Below are positions 8,101 to 20,511 of a stretch of 64,000 nt of DNA, piece by piece. This DNA is from Streptosporangium canum (GTDB lineage: Bacteria; Actinomycetota; Actinomycetes; Streptosporangiales; Streptosporangiaceae): positions 353,501 through 417,500 of the forward strand of contig NZ_FOQY01000004.1 of NCBI RefSeq assembly GCF_900113865.1, in the 5' to 3' direction. Numbering within the stretch: the first letter of the stretch is position 1; each line of letters starts with the position of its first letter. The notes below the pieces were generated by a model. The model saw only the letters and a list, made by a program, of their open reading frames with translations. It ran no database searches and had not been told where the DNA came from. The translations under genes were made by a program, and so were the position numbers.

Positions 8101-10745
8101 AACTTCTCGGCGGTCAGGTCCGGGCGGCCGAGATACCCGCGGGCCAGCCGGTCCCCGCCGAGGCACAGCTCGCCGGCCACGCCGATGGGCACCGGCCGCA
8201 TCCGCCCGTCCAGGACGTAGGTCCGCGCGTGGCCGAGCGGCCGCCCGATCGGGGTGACCGGCCCGCGGACGTCGTCGCCGGCTCCCACCTCGTAGGTGGT
8301 GACGCCGACCGTGGCCTCGGTCGGGCCGTAGTGGTTGACCACCCGGCAGACGCCGAGGGCGGCCAGCTCGCGGGTCCACTCCCAGGCCGACCCCTCGCCG
8401 CCGAGGATGAGCAGGCGGCGGGGCAGGAGCCGGCGCGGGTCGACCTCCGCGGTGAGGGCGCCCAGGTGGGACGGGGTGATCTTCAGGTAGTCGATCCGGG
8501 CCCGGTCCGCGTAGTCGGCGAGGTCGGGGCCGGAGATCCGGGACGGCACCAGGTGGAGGCACCCTCCGGTCGCCAGCGCCAGGTAGAAGATCGTGATTCC
8601 GAAGTCGAAGGAGAGCGACTGGAGCAGGGCGTACCCGGCCCCGTCCACCACCTCGAACCGCTCGTGCGCGTCGGCCAGGTAGTTGAGCACCTGCCGGTGC
8701 TGTACGGCCACGCCCTTGGGGCGGCCGGTCGAGCCCGAGGTGTAGATGACGTAGGCCAGGTCGTCCGGGCCCGCCTCCCCCGGCGGGAGGAGGCCGCTGA
8801 TCTCCTCCCGCCCGTCGGGGAGGACCGCGGTCCCCTCCGCTCCGTCGAGGAGGACGGTGATCCCGGCGGACACGCGATCGGCCAGCGCGCGGGTGGTCAC
8901 CAGCACCCCGGCCCCCGAGTCGGCGACCATGTGGGCCAGCCGGTCGGCGGGCTGTTCGGGGTCGAGAGGCACGTACGCGCCGCCCGCCTTCAGCACGGCC
9001 GGCACGGCCACGGCCAGGTCGAGCGACTGCTCCAGGCAGATCGCCACCCGGCGGCCGGGGCCGGCCCCGTGGCCGCGCAGGACCGCCGCCAGCCGGTCGG
9101 CGCGGGCGTCCAGCTCCCCGTAGGTCAGCGCGTCGTCGCCGAAGACGACCGCGACGGCCTCGGGCGTCCGGGCGGCCGCCCGCTCCACCAGCCCGTGCAG
9201 GGTGGTGACACCCCGCAACGGCCCGGAGCCCCGGAGCCCGCCGCCCTGAGGCGGGCCGGAGTCCTGGAGCGGGTCGGCGTCCTGGCGCGGGCCGGAACCG
9301 TCCGGGGACATCGGGCCGCCGGAGGCGTCGGCGCGCCCCGGAGGGCCGGGCCTGCTCCAGTGCTCCAGGATGAGCCGGCGCTCGTCGTCGTCGAGCAGTT
9401 CCAGCTCCGACAGCCGGGTGCCCGGGTCGGCGACGGCGCAGCGCAGCAGGGCCTCGAAGCGGGCGGCCAGCCGCTCGACCGTCGCCGGCTCGAACAGGTC
9501 GCTGTTGTAGGCGAAGTGCGCCCGCAGCTCCCCCTCTTCCTGCGCGATCTCCAGGGACAGGTCGAACTTGGCCAGGGCGAACCCGCCGTCGAACAGCTCG
9601 GTGGTGATCCCCGGCAGGGACGGGCCGGCCTGGGACTGGTTGTGCAGGACGAGCTGCGCCTGGAAGAGCGGGGTGCGCGACAGGTCCCGGTCGATGCCGA
9701 GCTCGTTCACCAGCGTGTCGAAGGGCGTGCTCTGCCGCTGGTAGGCCTCCAGCGCGGCGGCCCGGGTGCGGCGCATGAGGTCGCGGAAGGACGGGTCGCC
9801 GGACAGGTCGCCGCGGAGCACGAGGGTGTTGACGACGAAGCCGATCATCCCCTCCAGCTCGGGCCGGTCGCGCGCCGCGACCTGGGTGCCCACGCAGACG
9901 TCGTCCTGGCCGGTGTGGCGGGCCAGGAGGGCCTGGAAGGCGGCGGTGAGCGTCATGAACAGCGTGCATCGCTCGGTCCTGGCCAGCCGGGCGACCTCCG
10001 CCGCCAGCGGGCCGGGGATGCGGCGCGCGACGTAGGCGCCGTTGGCCGTCCGGACCCGGGGCCGGGGCCGGTCCGTGGGCAGCGCCAGCACCGGCGGGTC
10101 GGCGAGCCTGGTCCGCCAGTACGCCAGGTCCTCCTCGCGGCCGGGGTCCTGCCGGCATGCCAGCGCGTAGTCGGCGTACTGCAGGGCGGGCGGCGGGAGC
10201 GGCGAGGGCAGCCCGGCGGCGAAGGCCCCGTACAGGGCGGTCAGCTCCGCGCGGAGCACCCCCAGCGACCAGCCGTCCACCGCGATGTGGTGGATGACGA
10301 GGCACAGGACGTGGTCGTCGGCGGCCAGCCGGATGAGGGCGGCCCGCAGCACGGGACCGCCGTCGAGGTCGAATCCCCGGTTGGTCAGCTCGGCCACCAG
10401 GTCCCGGGCCCGTCGCTCCGGCCCGCCGGACGCGTCCCGGGCCTGCCCCTCCGGCCCGCCGGAGAGGTCCACGTACCGCAGGCCGGGCCCGGCCGGATCG
10501 GCGACCTGGACCGGGCGGCCGTCCTGGCTCGGGTATCGGGTCCGCAGCACCGCGTGCCTGGCCACGACCTCGTCGAACGCGCGGACCAGCGCGCCGGGGT
10601 CGAGCGGCCCGCGGAGCCGTTCGGAGACGTAGACGTTGTAGGAGGCGTCACCGGGGGTGAGCTGGTACAGGAACCAGAGCCGTTCCTGACCGGGTGAGAG
10701 CGGGACGCCGTCCGTGCGGGCGGCGTCGGGGAGTCGTGTCTGCAC
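5187..10745 (-). CDS. NRPS C-A-PCP-TE fused to an MFS exporter (aspartate-like code)
   Basis: 1852 residues from GTG 10745, 4 bases after the previous stop. Domains in order: condensation (HHIAVDG 152-158); adenylation (YTSGSTGRPKG from about 668); carrier with GGHSL serine 1063; thioesterase about 1095-1370 with nucleophile motif GHCGVG, cysteine 1196 in place of serine, and His 1344 in GGHYF; then from about 1400 an MFS transporter of the macrolide-efflux/EntS-like type with about 12 hydrophobic segments. My hand alignment to GrsA gives specificity residues DFTKIGHVGK, close to the aspartate code DLTKVGHIGK; aspartate or a hydroxylated aspartate is inferred. Synthesis, release and export are thus on one chain. 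The same layout recurs at 37148-42481. A low-complexity linker lies near 9200-9350. Confidence 0.92.
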   Translation of the reverse strand: MQTRLPDAARTDGVPLSPGQERLWFLYQLTPGDASYNVYVSERLRGPLDPGALVRAFDEVVARHAVLRTRYPSQDGRPVQVADPAGPGLRYVDLSGGPEGQARDASGGPERRARDLVAELTNRGFDLDGGPVLRAALIRLAADDHVLCLVIHHIAVDGWSLGVLRAELTALYGAFAAGLPSPLPPPALQYADYALACRQDPGREEDLAYWRTRLADPPVLALPTDRPRPRVRTANGAYVARRIPGPLAAEVARLARTERCTLFMTLTAAFQALLARHTGQDDVCVGTQVAARDRPELEGMIGFVVNTLVLRGDLSGDPSFRDLMRRTRAAALEAYQRQSTPFDTLVNELGIDRDLSRTPLFQAQLVLHNQSQAGPSLPGITTELFDGGFALAKFDLSLEIAQEEGELRAHFAYNSDLFEPATVERLAARFEALLRCAVADPGTRLSELELLDDDERRLILEHWSRPGPPGRADASGGPMSPDGSGPRQDADPLQDSGPPQGGGLRGSGPLRGVTTLHGLVERAAARTPEAVAVVFGDDALTYGELDARADRLAAVLRGHGAGPGRRVAICLEQSLDLAVAVPAVLKAGGAYVPLDPEQPADRLAHMVADSGAGVLVTTRALADRVSAGITVLLDGAEGTAVLPDGREEISGLLPPGEAGPDDLAYVIYTSGSTGRPKGVAVQHRQVLNYLADAHERFEVVDGAGYALLQSLSFDFGITIFYLALATGGCLHLVPSRISGPDLADYADRARIDYLKITPSHLGALTAEVDPRRLLPRRLLILGGEGSAWEWTRELAALGVCRVVNHYGPTEATVGVTTYEVGAGDDVRGPVTPIGRPLGHARTYVLDGRMRPVPIGVAGELCLGGDRLARGYLGRPDLTAEKFLPDPYGGPGDRLYRTGDLARWLPDGNLEFLGRRDLQVKIRGYRVELGEVDEALRALPGVAHAVVDARGGPGALELAAYLVAADGPAPRPGVGELRRLLQAVLPDYMVPTRYVWLDRLPLKSHGKVDRAALPEPETARPDREAAFEAPSGMVEEAVASAFGEVLGLDRVGAADDFFDLGGHSLLAVQVVARLRRRLDGMRPVSVMDLFQHPTARGLATLVAAGDDGPRGLLYELTPRIAAPGLTLVCVPYGGGSAVVYQPLADALPAGCALHAVAVPGHDLGLAEEPRPLAEVAAECAAEILRKVTGPLVLYGHCGVGGALTVEIARRVEAAGRLLDAVYLGGLFPFARPTRGVLGRWARFTGLERLRGDRGQVNWLTGMGADLSGLTEEQLAFVVRNMRHDSRQAEEYFTRLVEEGAEPLSAPIISVVGERDPNTEFHAERYTEWDFLSPRTALAVLDEGGHYFLKYRAEELAEIVTTVHPALTAPAVPEPATPTWRVAGRSDSSAPSAPARRGTAAPEPSLGRFLAVAIGQLVTIVGATLTEFAIPISTYLDNRSLTQFAVLQVLALIPGILVAPLAGAVVDRASRRAVMLGGNIAALAVQLLTGTLLWTGELAVWHLYPLLTALSIALTFQRLAYVSAVPQLVPKRYLGHANGVVQMTTGVAQFVAPLVAVGLLAAVGLEGILALDVAGYVAGVIVLLCVGFPARLAGERRESVGAEIAGGFRLQMGQRGFRAMLVFFALFNLVLSPVFLLFSPLTLSFGTLADAGYVALLGGAGAVTGGLVMSVWGGPAHRRMHGVLLGTLALAACCLVTGAHGSLLFVGFGAFGVACSLALVNGVYATIVQVKVAQRFHGRVFALNQMVALSTIPLGVAVIAPLGERLLEPMFMPGGLLAGTAGAVVGVGPGRGIAFMYVVCGLLVALIALVALRSRTLSRFDDEVPDAVADDLVGIQALNDRTGTTERKEAVPCP

Positions 10746-10749
10746 CGGC

Positions 10750-13929
<3,180 letters not shown>

Positions 13930-13978
13930 CACTTCCGATCAGTGCTGAAAGCTCGGAGGGCCGAAAGGCCGCGGGAGC

Positions 13979-15766
13979 TCAGGAGACAGGGAGGTCGTCG
14001 CACAGGCGCTGGAACCGCCGGCCGAGACGCTCGGCGGCGGGTCCGGCGCAGACGCCGGACATGGATCCGTCCGGCTGTTCGGTGAGGGTGAGAAGGGGCC
14101 TGCCGTCGGCGGGTGCGGCCACCGGCAGCGGGTGGGGCTCGGACTTCAGGCCGGGCAGGTACGGCTCGGGTCTGAAGCCCTCGAAGAGGAAACGGGCGGT
14201 GTGCGGCCCGGACGGCGGGAACGGCCGGGTCGCGGCCGACTCCACCGTTCTCAGAAGGTCGGAAGGGTCGTCGAGGCCGCCGGGCAGCGCGATCCGGACG
14301 GGGACGTCCAGCGCGAGCGGGCCGACCATGCCGGCGTGGGCGGGCTCGGCCCGGCCGGGCTCGCGCACGAGCACCACCGGATCCGGCACCTCCCCCACCG
14401 GGGAGACCGCCGCCGCCCAGCAGACCAGCGCCACCGTGGCGGGCGTGGTCCGGCAGGCGGGAGGCGGACCAGGTCGGGCTCGATCTCCGGGGCGATCTCG
14501 GCGACGTGGGCGCCGCCGGCGGACGGGAAGGTCAGCCTGAGCGCCTCGTGGGCGGCGGCGACCTCGCGGAGCGCGCGCCGGAGCACCCCGGGGTCCACCG
14601 CGTCGCGGACCCGCATCGCCACCCGGACCGTCTCCTCCCGCGTCCGGGGTACGGCCAGGCGCGTCTCCTGGTCGGAGGTGAGCGGGACCCGCCGGCCCCG
14701 GGCGGCGAACAGGTCGCGCACCCCGGACTTGAGGATCTTGCCGATGTCGTTGCGGGGGAAGGAGTCGACCACGACGATCCGGGTGGGCAGCTCGTGGCGG
14801 GCCAGCCGGGTGGAGAGGAAGTCGCGGATCTCGTCCACCGGCACCGGGTGCGCCAGCCGTACCGCGGCGGCGGGCATGGCGCCCATCACCGGATGGGGCA
14901 CGCCCACGACGGCGGCCTCGGCCACCGCCGGATGCTCGTGCAGGGCGGCCTCGATCTGGACGGTGGAGACCTTCAGCGCCCCTGACTTGATGACGTCGCT
15001 CTCCCTGTCGGACAGGTAGAGGTAGCCGTCGGCGTCGAGGTGACCGACGTCGCCCATCCGGACCCAGCCGTCGCGGAACACCAGCGCGCTGCCCTCCGGG
15101 TCGCCCACGTAGGAACGTGGGGCCGCCGGGGAGCGGAGCCAGACCTCGCCGGTCTCCCCCGACGGCAGGGTCCGGCCGTCGGGGCCGAGGATGCGCAGGT
15201 CGCCCAGGTCGGTGGCCCGGCCGAGCGAGGTGGGCCGGGCGGGATCGACGATCATGGTGGTCTGGGCGGGGACGGCCTCGGTCGAGGTGTAGTAGTTGAC
15301 CAGGGTCGCCCCGGCGAAGGCCGCGGCGAGGTCCTGGGCCACCGACGGGTGAGCCGCCGGCGGTCTCGGGCGTCGTCGTCCACCAGCGGCCGGGGTCCTG
15401 GAGCGCCGGCGTGCCCGGACCGTGCAGCACGCCCGTGGCGGCGCAGCGTCCGAGGGTGTCGAGCACCTCGTGGCCGCTGAGGCGGGCGGAGAGCGGCACC
15501 GCCACGCCACCGGCCTTGAGCACCGCGCAGAAGGCGACCGCGAACTCGGTCCACTCGTCTCCGCCGAACAGCAGTCCGATCCGGTCCCCGTGACGGAGTC
15601 CCAGGTCGAGCAGGCCGCGGACGGCGGCGTCGGAGCGCCGTTCCCACTGGCCGAAGGTCAGGTCGCCGAGTCCGTCGGCGACGAGGGCGGGTCTGTCGGG
15701 ATCGGTCTCCGCCCGCGCGGCGAGCAGCCGGGGGATCGTGAGCGGAGCCGGGTCGTGCACACTCAT
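13979..15766 (-). pseudogene. Decayed acyl-AMP ligase plus condensation gene with two internal deletions
   Basis: The first 135 codons from ATG 15766 read as the N-terminus of an AMP-forming ligase. Near 15350 homology jumps to another frame and to the later ligase region (LVNYYTSTEA, GDVGHLDADGYLYLSDRESDVIKSG split by one gap in my reading), so about 170 codons holding the YTSGTTG-type ATP-binding motif are missing. That frame runs through the ligase C-terminus (NDIGKILKSGVRDL) into the start of a condensation domain, then near 14465 it returns to the first frame in the later part of a C domain, with the HHxxxDG region gone. Both domains lack their catalytic core. A functional ancestor would have loaded an acyl or aryl starter. 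Confidence 0.8.
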
Positions 15767-15834
15767 GCCGGCCTCCTGGGCGGGCGCGAGCGGGGGGGAT
15801 CGAACGAGAGTGACGCCGGGCCGCGGGCGGCCCG

Positions 15835-15869
15835 GATGATCACCATACCGATGATGATCACCATACCGA
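15835..15869. repeat. Tandem direct repeat, two 17-base copies
   Basis: GATGATCACCATACCGA occurs at 15835-15851 and 15853-15869, an 18-base period, between the decayed ligase gene and the end of the lacI gene. ATGATCAT-like symmetry makes an operator possible; a simple tandem duplication is equally likely. Confidence 0.7.
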
Positions 15870-15914
15870 GGAGAGCGACCGGCCGGATCGGCCGGTCTCC
15901 GGGAGGGGAAGGGG

Positions 15915-16964
15915 TCAGCGGAGGATCTTCGGGCCCGAGCCCGTCGAGCCCCGCACGATGAACTCCGGCTGGAAGATGAGCTCGGAATGCTGCATGGGCG
16001 CGCCGGAGACGGCCTCCAGCAGGGTGTGCACCGCGGCGGTCACCATCGACTGGACGGGCTGGCGCACGGTGGTCAGCGGCGGGTCGGTGAAGGCGATCAG
16101 CGGCGAGTCGTCGAACCCCACCACCGACACGTCCGCCGGAACCGACAACCCCCGATCCCGGCACGCCCGGATCGCCCCCAGCGCCATCAGATCCGAGGCG
16201 CACACGATGCCCGTACAGCCCCGCTCCAGCAACTGCGCCGCCGCCGCCTGACCCCCCTCCACCGAGAACAGCGAATGCGAGATCAACTCGTCCACCTCGC
16301 CCGCCCCCAGCAGCTGCGCCATCGCCTGCCGGTAACCCTCGATCTTGCGGATCACCGGCACGAACCGGCCCGGCCCGACGGCCAGGCCGATCCGCTCGTG
16401 CCCGAGATCCACCAGATGCTGTACGGCCAGCCGCGCGGCGGCCCGGTCGTCCGGGGAGATGAACGGCGCCGGGACGTCGCCGGCGTGCCCGTTGAGCAGG
16501 ACGATCGGCACGCCCTGCCCGATGAGCTGGGTGTAGCGGTCGGAGCGCGCGGTGATGTCGGCGTGCAGCCCGGAGACGAAGATGATGCCGCTGACCCCGC
16601 GCTCCACGAGCAGCTCGGTGAACTCGTCCTCCACCGCCCCGCCGGGGAGCTGGGTGCACAGCAGCGGGGTGTAGCCGTGCTGGGTCAGCGCCTTCTCGAA
16701 GGCCTGGGCGAACGCCGGGAAGATCGGGTTGTCCAGCTCCGGGGTGACCAGGCCGATCAGCCCGTTGCTGCGCTGACGCAACCGCTGCGGCCGCTCGTAA
16801 CCCATCAGGTCCAGCGCGGCCAGGACGGCCTGCCGGGTGACGGCGGAGACGCCGGGCTTGCCGTTGAGCACCCTGCTGACCGTGGCCTCACTCACCCCCG
16901 CCTGCGCGGCGATGTCGGCCAGCCTGGCCGCGCCGTTGCCCGGCGGTCCGCCGCTATACGCCAT
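15915..16964 (-). CDS. malR: LacI-family repressor of the maltodextrin operon (MalR-like)
   Basis: 349 residues, full length for the family. The N-terminal helix-turn-helix (ADIAAQAGVSEATVSRVLN) is followed by a periplasmic-binding-protein-like effector domain with typical LacI segments such as VPIVLLNGH, HLVDLGHERIG and VSVVGFDDSPL. The start ATG overlaps the last codons of the alpha-glucosidase gene by 11 bases, so it is the last gene of malE-malF-malG-aglA-malR. In streptomycetes MalR represses maltose uptake and amylase genes and releases on maltodextrin. Here the likely targets are the repeated elements at 21913-21932 and 22096-22115. The malR name is by context and similarity. Confidence 0.88.
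   Translation of the reverse strand: MAYSGGPPGNGAARLADIAAQAGVSEATVSRVLNGKPGVSAVTRQAVLAALDLMGYERPQRLRQRSNGLIGLVTPELDNPIFPAFAQAFEKALTQHGYTPLLCTQLPGGAVEDEFTELLVERGVSGIIFVSGLHADITARSDRYTQLIGQGVPIVLLNGHAGDVPAPFISPDDRAAARLAVQHLVDLGHERIGLAVGPGRFVPVIRKIEGYRQAMAQLLGAGEVDELISHSLFSVEGGQAAAAQLLERGCTGIVCASDLMALGAIRACRDRGLSVPADVSVVGFDDSPLIAFTDPPLTTVRQPVQSMVTAAVHTLLEAVSGAPMQHSELIFQPEFIVRGSTGSGPKILR
16725..16933. repeat. Direct repeat of lacI 5' coding DNA, matches 1-209
   Basis: The DNA of 1-105 is identical to 16725-16829, and the following 100 bases differ at only a few positions. The two copies lie in the same orientation 16.7 kb apart, each inside a lacI gene. Identity at silent positions means recent duplication or gene conversion. 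Recombination between them would delete or amplify the NRPS operon and the ATPase gene. Confidence 0.9.
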
Positions 16965-18570
16965 CGCGTTCCCACCAGACCGCGGAGTCGGGCGCGAGCC
17001 GTACCGCGTCGCCGTCGACGACCGGTTCCTCGCTGGCCAGCAGGACCCGTCCGGGCGCGGGCAGCTCGACCGGCTCGCCGGTCAGGTTGAGCGTGCAGGC
17101 GAAGCCGTCGCCCCGGGTGAAGGCCAGCGTGCCCTCGGGTGAGTCCAGCCAGGTCAGCGGCGCGTCGTCGAAGGAACGGCGGGCCCGCCTGATCTCCAGC
17201 GCCGTCCGGTAGAGGCGCAGCGTGGAGAGCGGGTCGCGGAGCTGGGACTGGACGCTGAGCGGGCCCCAGGAGGCGGGCATGGGCAGCCATGACTCCTCGA
17301 TGCCCGGCAGGCTGAAGCCGAAGTGCGGCTCGACGTCGGCCCACGGGATGGGGACCCGGCAGCCGTCGCGGCCGTCGTCGGGGTTGCGCAGCCGCTGCGG
17401 GTCGCGCAGGAACTCCTCCGGCAGGTCGAGGACCTCCGGCAGGCCGAGCTCCTCGCCCTGGTAGAGGTAGGTGGAGCCGGGCAGGGAGAGCGTCAGCAGG
17501 GCCGCGGCGCGGGATCGGCGCAGACCGGTCTCGCCGCCGCCGTAGCGGGTCAGGTGCCGCTTGACGTCGTGGTTGGACAGCACCCAGGTGGTGGGCGCGC
17601 CGACCAGTCCGGCCGTGGCGAGCGACTCCTGGATCACCGTGCGGAACCTGGCCGCGTCCCACGGGGTGTTCAGGAAGTGGAAGTTGAACGCCTGGTGCAG
17701 CTCGTCGGGGCGGACGTAGTTGGCCAGCCGCTGCGGGGACGGCGCCCACGCCTCGGCGACGCCGATCCGCTCGCCCGGGTAGGAGTCGAGCAGCCTGCGC
17801 CAGCCGCGGTGGATCTCGTGCACGCCGTCCTGGTCGAAGAACGGGACCACGTCGGCGCCGATCATCCGGACCTGGTCGGGGTGGCCGACGTCGGGCAGGC
17901 CGTCGGCCTTGACCATGCCGTGCGCCACGTCGACGCGGAAGCCGTCCACGCCCAGGTCAAGCCAGAAGCGCAGGACCGATTCGAACTCCGCGTGAACCTC
18001 GGGGTTGTCCCAGTTCAGGTCGGGCTGTTCGGGGGCGAACAGGCGCAGGTACCACTCGCCGTCGGGCAGCCGGGTCCAGGCGGGGCCGCCGAAGACCGAC
18101 TCCCAGTCGTTCGGCGGCAGTTCCCCGCTCTCCCCCTTGCCCTGGCGGAAGATGTACCGCTCCCGCTCGGGGCTGCCGGGCCCGGCGGCCAGGGCCTGCT
18201 GGAACCACACGTGCCGGTCGGAGGTGTGGTTGGGCACGACGTCGACGATCACCCGCAGGCCGTGCCGGTGCGCGTCGTCGATCAGGGCCTTGGCGTCGCC
18301 CAGCGACCCGAAGATCGGGTCGACGTCCCGGTAGTCCGCCACGTCGTAGCCGAAGTCGGCCATCGGCGAGGTGTAGAACGGGGTCAGCCAGACGGCGTCG
18401 ACCCCCAGATCGGCCAGATACCGCAGTCGGCTCCGCACGCCCAGCAGGTCGCCGATCCCGTCGCCGTTGCCGTCGGCGAAGCTGCGCACGTAGACCTGGT
18501 AGATCACCGCGTCGCGCCACCACCGGGTGGCGGTCGCGCTGGCATGGTCCGCGTGGACGAGCTCGGTCAT
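16954..18570 (-). CDS. aglA: Intracellular alpha-glucosidase, GH13 (AglA-like)
   Basis: 538 residues from ATG 18570, preceded by GGGGGACC; ATGs further upstream lack a good ribosome site. No signal peptide, so it acts in the cytoplasm on imported maltodextrins. GH13 residues are visible: nucleophile Asp 214 in GFRVDVAHG, acid/base Glu 273 in VAEAW and stabiliser Asp 335 in SNHD. YQVYVRSFADGNGDGIGDL and QPDLNWDNPEV are typical of oligo-1,6-glucosidase/alpha-glucosidase members. It sits 49 bases after malG and overlaps malR, matching the malEFG-aglA order known in streptomycetes. Specificity for alpha-1,4 or alpha-1,6 bonds cannot be settled by eye. Confidence 0.92.
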   Translation of the reverse strand: MTELVHADHASATATRWWRDAVIYQVYVRSFADGNGDGIGDLLGVRSRLRYLADLGVDAVWLTPFYTSPMADFGYDVADYRDVDPIFGSLGDAKALIDDAHRHGLRVIVDVVPNHTSDRHVWFQQALAAGPGSPERERYIFRQGKGESGELPPNDWESVFGGPAWTRLPDGEWYLRLFAPEQPDLNWDNPEVHAEFESVLRFWLDLGVDGFRVDVAHGMVKADGLPDVGHPDQVRMIGADVVPFFDQDGVHEIHRGWRRLLDSYPGERIGVAEAWAPSPQRLANYVRPDELHQAFNFHFLNTPWDAARFRTVIQESLATAGLVGAPTTWVLSNHDVKRHLTRYGGGETGLRRSRAAALLTLSLPGSTYLYQGEELGLPEVLDLPEEFLRDPQRLRNPDDGRDGCRVPIPWADVEPHFGFSLPGIEESWLPMPASWGPLSVQSQLRDPLSTLRLYRTALEIRRARRSFDDAPLTWLDSPEGTLAFTRGDGFACTLNLTGEPVELPAPGRVLLASEEPVVDGDAVRLAPDSAVWWERDGV

Positions 18571-18619
18571 ATTGGTCCCCCGATCAAGTGACATGTCAGG
18601 ACGTGATAGCACGATGGTG

Positions 18620-19498
18620 TTACGACTTGGTGGCGCCGGCGGTGAGCCCGGCGACCAGGTGGCGCTGGACGAGCAGGAAGACGACCGCGGCGGGCAGCGC
18701 GATCAGCACGGCCGAGGCGGTCAGCAGGCCCCAGTCGGACCAGTGCTGGCCGACGAACTGCTGCAGGCCCGCCGCGAGGGTGCGCGTCTCCTCGCCCGTC
18801 ATGAAGACCGAGGCGTAGGCGACCTCGCCCCAGGCGGTCATGAAGGAGTAGAACGCGGTGACCGCGATGCTGGGCCGGGCCAGCGGCAGGATGACCCGCC
18901 AGAAGGTGCCGAACGGGGTCAGCCCGTCGATCATGCCGGCCTGGTCGATCTCGCGCGGGATGGAGTCGAAGTAGCCCTTCATCATCCACGCGCAGAACGG
19001 GACCGCCACGGTCATGTAGGCGATGACCAGGCCCGGGATCTGGTTGAGCAGCCCGAGACCCGCCATCAGGTTGTAGAGCGGCACGATCAGGATCGCCACC
19101 GGGAACATCTGGGTGATCAGCAGCATCCACATGACGCCGCGGTAGCCGGGGAACCGGAAGCGGCTGATCGCGTACCCGGTCGTCGAGGCCAGGAACACGC
19201 CGATGACCGTGGTCAGCCCCGCGATGATCACGGAGTTGAGCAGCCAGTTCGGGAACTGCGTCTCGGTCAGCACCCGGGTGTAGTTGTCCAGCGACGAGTT
19301 GTCGAAGAACTTCAGCTCGCTGGAGAGCCAGCCGTCGCGTGGCTTGAGCGAGGTCAGGACCAGCCACACGATGGGGAACAGCGCGATGAGGGAGGCGACG
19401 ATGAGCGTGCCGTGCAGCAGGATCGAGCTGCCGATGCCGCGCTCCTCGCGGCTGCGGGCGCGCCGGCGCCTCGCGGGACCTGCGGTGGCGGTGCTCAC
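18620..19498 (-). CDS. malG: Maltodextrin ABC transporter permease (MalG-like)
   Basis: 292 residues, GTG start at 19498 overlapping the malF stop as GTGA. Six hydrophobic segments are visible, and the cytoplasmic coupling loop reads QAGMIDGLTPFGTFWRVILPL, the EAA motif of binding-protein-dependent permeases that docks on the ATPase. The N-terminus is arginine-rich and cytoplasmic. With malF it forms the membrane channel. Confidence 0.94.
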   Translation of the reverse strand: MSTATAGPARRRRARSREERGIGSSILLHGTLIVASLIALFPIVWLVLTSLKPRDGWLSSELKFFDNSSLDNYTRVLTETQFPNWLLNSVIIAGLTTVIGVFLASTTGYAISRFRFPGYRGVMWMLLITQMFPVAILIVPLYNLMAGLGLLNQIPGLVIAYMTVAVPFCAWMMKGYFDSIPREIDQAGMIDGLTPFGTFWRVILPLARPSIAVTAFYSFMTAWGEVAYASVFMTGEETRTLAAGLQQFVGQHWSDWGLLTASAVLIALPAAVVFLLVQRHLVAGLTAGATKS

Positions 19499-20508
19499 CA
19501 GACCTCCCCTTGCTTGCGCAGCGCGCGACGGTAGACCAGGGCCATCACGACGAGGAGCAGGAGGATGATCACTCCCCATGCCGCCGAGCCCGAGTAGTTG
19601 CGGATGCCGGTGAAGGCCTCGCGGTAGGCGTAGGTCACCAGGATCTCCGTGGAGCTGCCCGGGCCTCCGCCGGTGATCAGGAAGATCAGCGGGAACATGT
19701 TGAACGTCCAGATCGTGCCCAGCAGGACGACGGTGCTGGAGACGATGCGCAGACCGGGGACGGTGATGTGGCGGAAGCGCTGCCACGGCGTGGCGCCGTC
19801 CACCTCGGCCGCCTCGTAGAGCTCACCGGGGATCGACTGGAGCCCGCCGAGCATGGCCACCATCATGAACGGCACGCCCACCCAGACGTTGACCGCGATG
19901 ACCGCGAGCTTCGCCGTGGTCGGGTCGTCGAGCCAGCCGACCGCGCCCAGGCCCGCCGCCTTCAGCATCGCGTTGATGACGCCGTAGTCGCTGTTGTAGA
20001 GGTAGCGCCAGATGAACGCGGCGACGAAGGACGGGATCGCCCACGGCAGGATCAGCATCAGCCGGTAGACCGAGCGCAAGCGCATCTTCCGGTTGAGCAG
20101 CAGGGCCAGGCCGAGGCCGAGGCCGTAGTGGAGCCCGACGCAGGCGACGGTCCAGACGACCGTCCAGATCAGCTTGTCCCAGAACAGGCCGCTGGTGAGG
20201 ATGTCGACGTAGTTGTCGAGCCCGGTGAACCCGTAGGTTGAGGGGATCACGTTGACGCCGATCGTCCGGCCCATCGTGGCCTCGGTGGCGTCGGTCAGGG
20301 ACAGGTAGACCCCCCGGACCAGCGGCCAGCCGATCAGCGCGGCGGTGACCACGACGACCGGGGCGACCATGGCCCAGGCGTACCAGTGCTGCGACATCGA
20401 CCGCCGGACCGGGCCGGCCTTCTTGGGGCGGCCCCGGCCGCGGGCGCCGTCGGCGCCCGCGGCCCGGTCCCTGGCCGTGCCGGTCACACGCCCAGTGGAA
20501 GTCGCCAC
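19495..20508 (-). CDS. malF: Maltodextrin ABC transporter permease (MalF-like)
   Basis: 337 residues, GTG start 3 bases after the malE stop. An arginine/lysine-rich leader of about 40 residues precedes about six membrane segments; the EAA coupling loop is EAAEVDGATPWQRFRHITVPGL, split in nature by the usual conserved Gly. MalF of enteric bacteria has a large periplasmic loop; the actinomycete type seen here does not. It partners malG and the MalE lipoprotein, and needs an ATPase encoded elsewhere, possibly the gene at 563. Confidence 0.94.
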   Translation of the reverse strand: MATSTGRVTGTARDRAAGADGARGRGRPKKAGPVRRSMSQHWYAWAMVAPVVVVTAALIGWPLVRGVYLSLTDATEATMGRTIGVNVIPSTYGFTGLDNYVDILTSGLFWDKLIWTVVWTVACVGLHYGLGLGLALLLNRKMRLRSVYRLMLILPWAIPSFVAAFIWRYLYNSDYGVINAMLKAAGLGAVGWLDDPTTAKLAVIAVNVWVGVPFMMVAMLGGLQSIPGELYEAAEVDGATPWQRFRHITVPGLRIVSSTVVLLGTIWTFNMFPLIFLITGGGPGSSTEILVTYAYREAFTGIRNYSGSAAWGVIILLLLVVMALVYRRALRKQGEVW

Positions 20509-20511
20509 GGA

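Noticed and set aside
5652-10697. Very long open frame on the plus strand opposite the NRPS-MFS gene
   Set aside because: It is the mirror of a GC-biased real gene: composition is dominated by Arg, Gly, Pro, Gln and Val with no domain, while the minus strand has complete NRPS domains.
16725-16933. Insertion sequence end or transposon repeat
   Set aside because: The repeat lies wholly inside lacI coding sequence in direct orientation, with no transposase or terminal inverted repeats.
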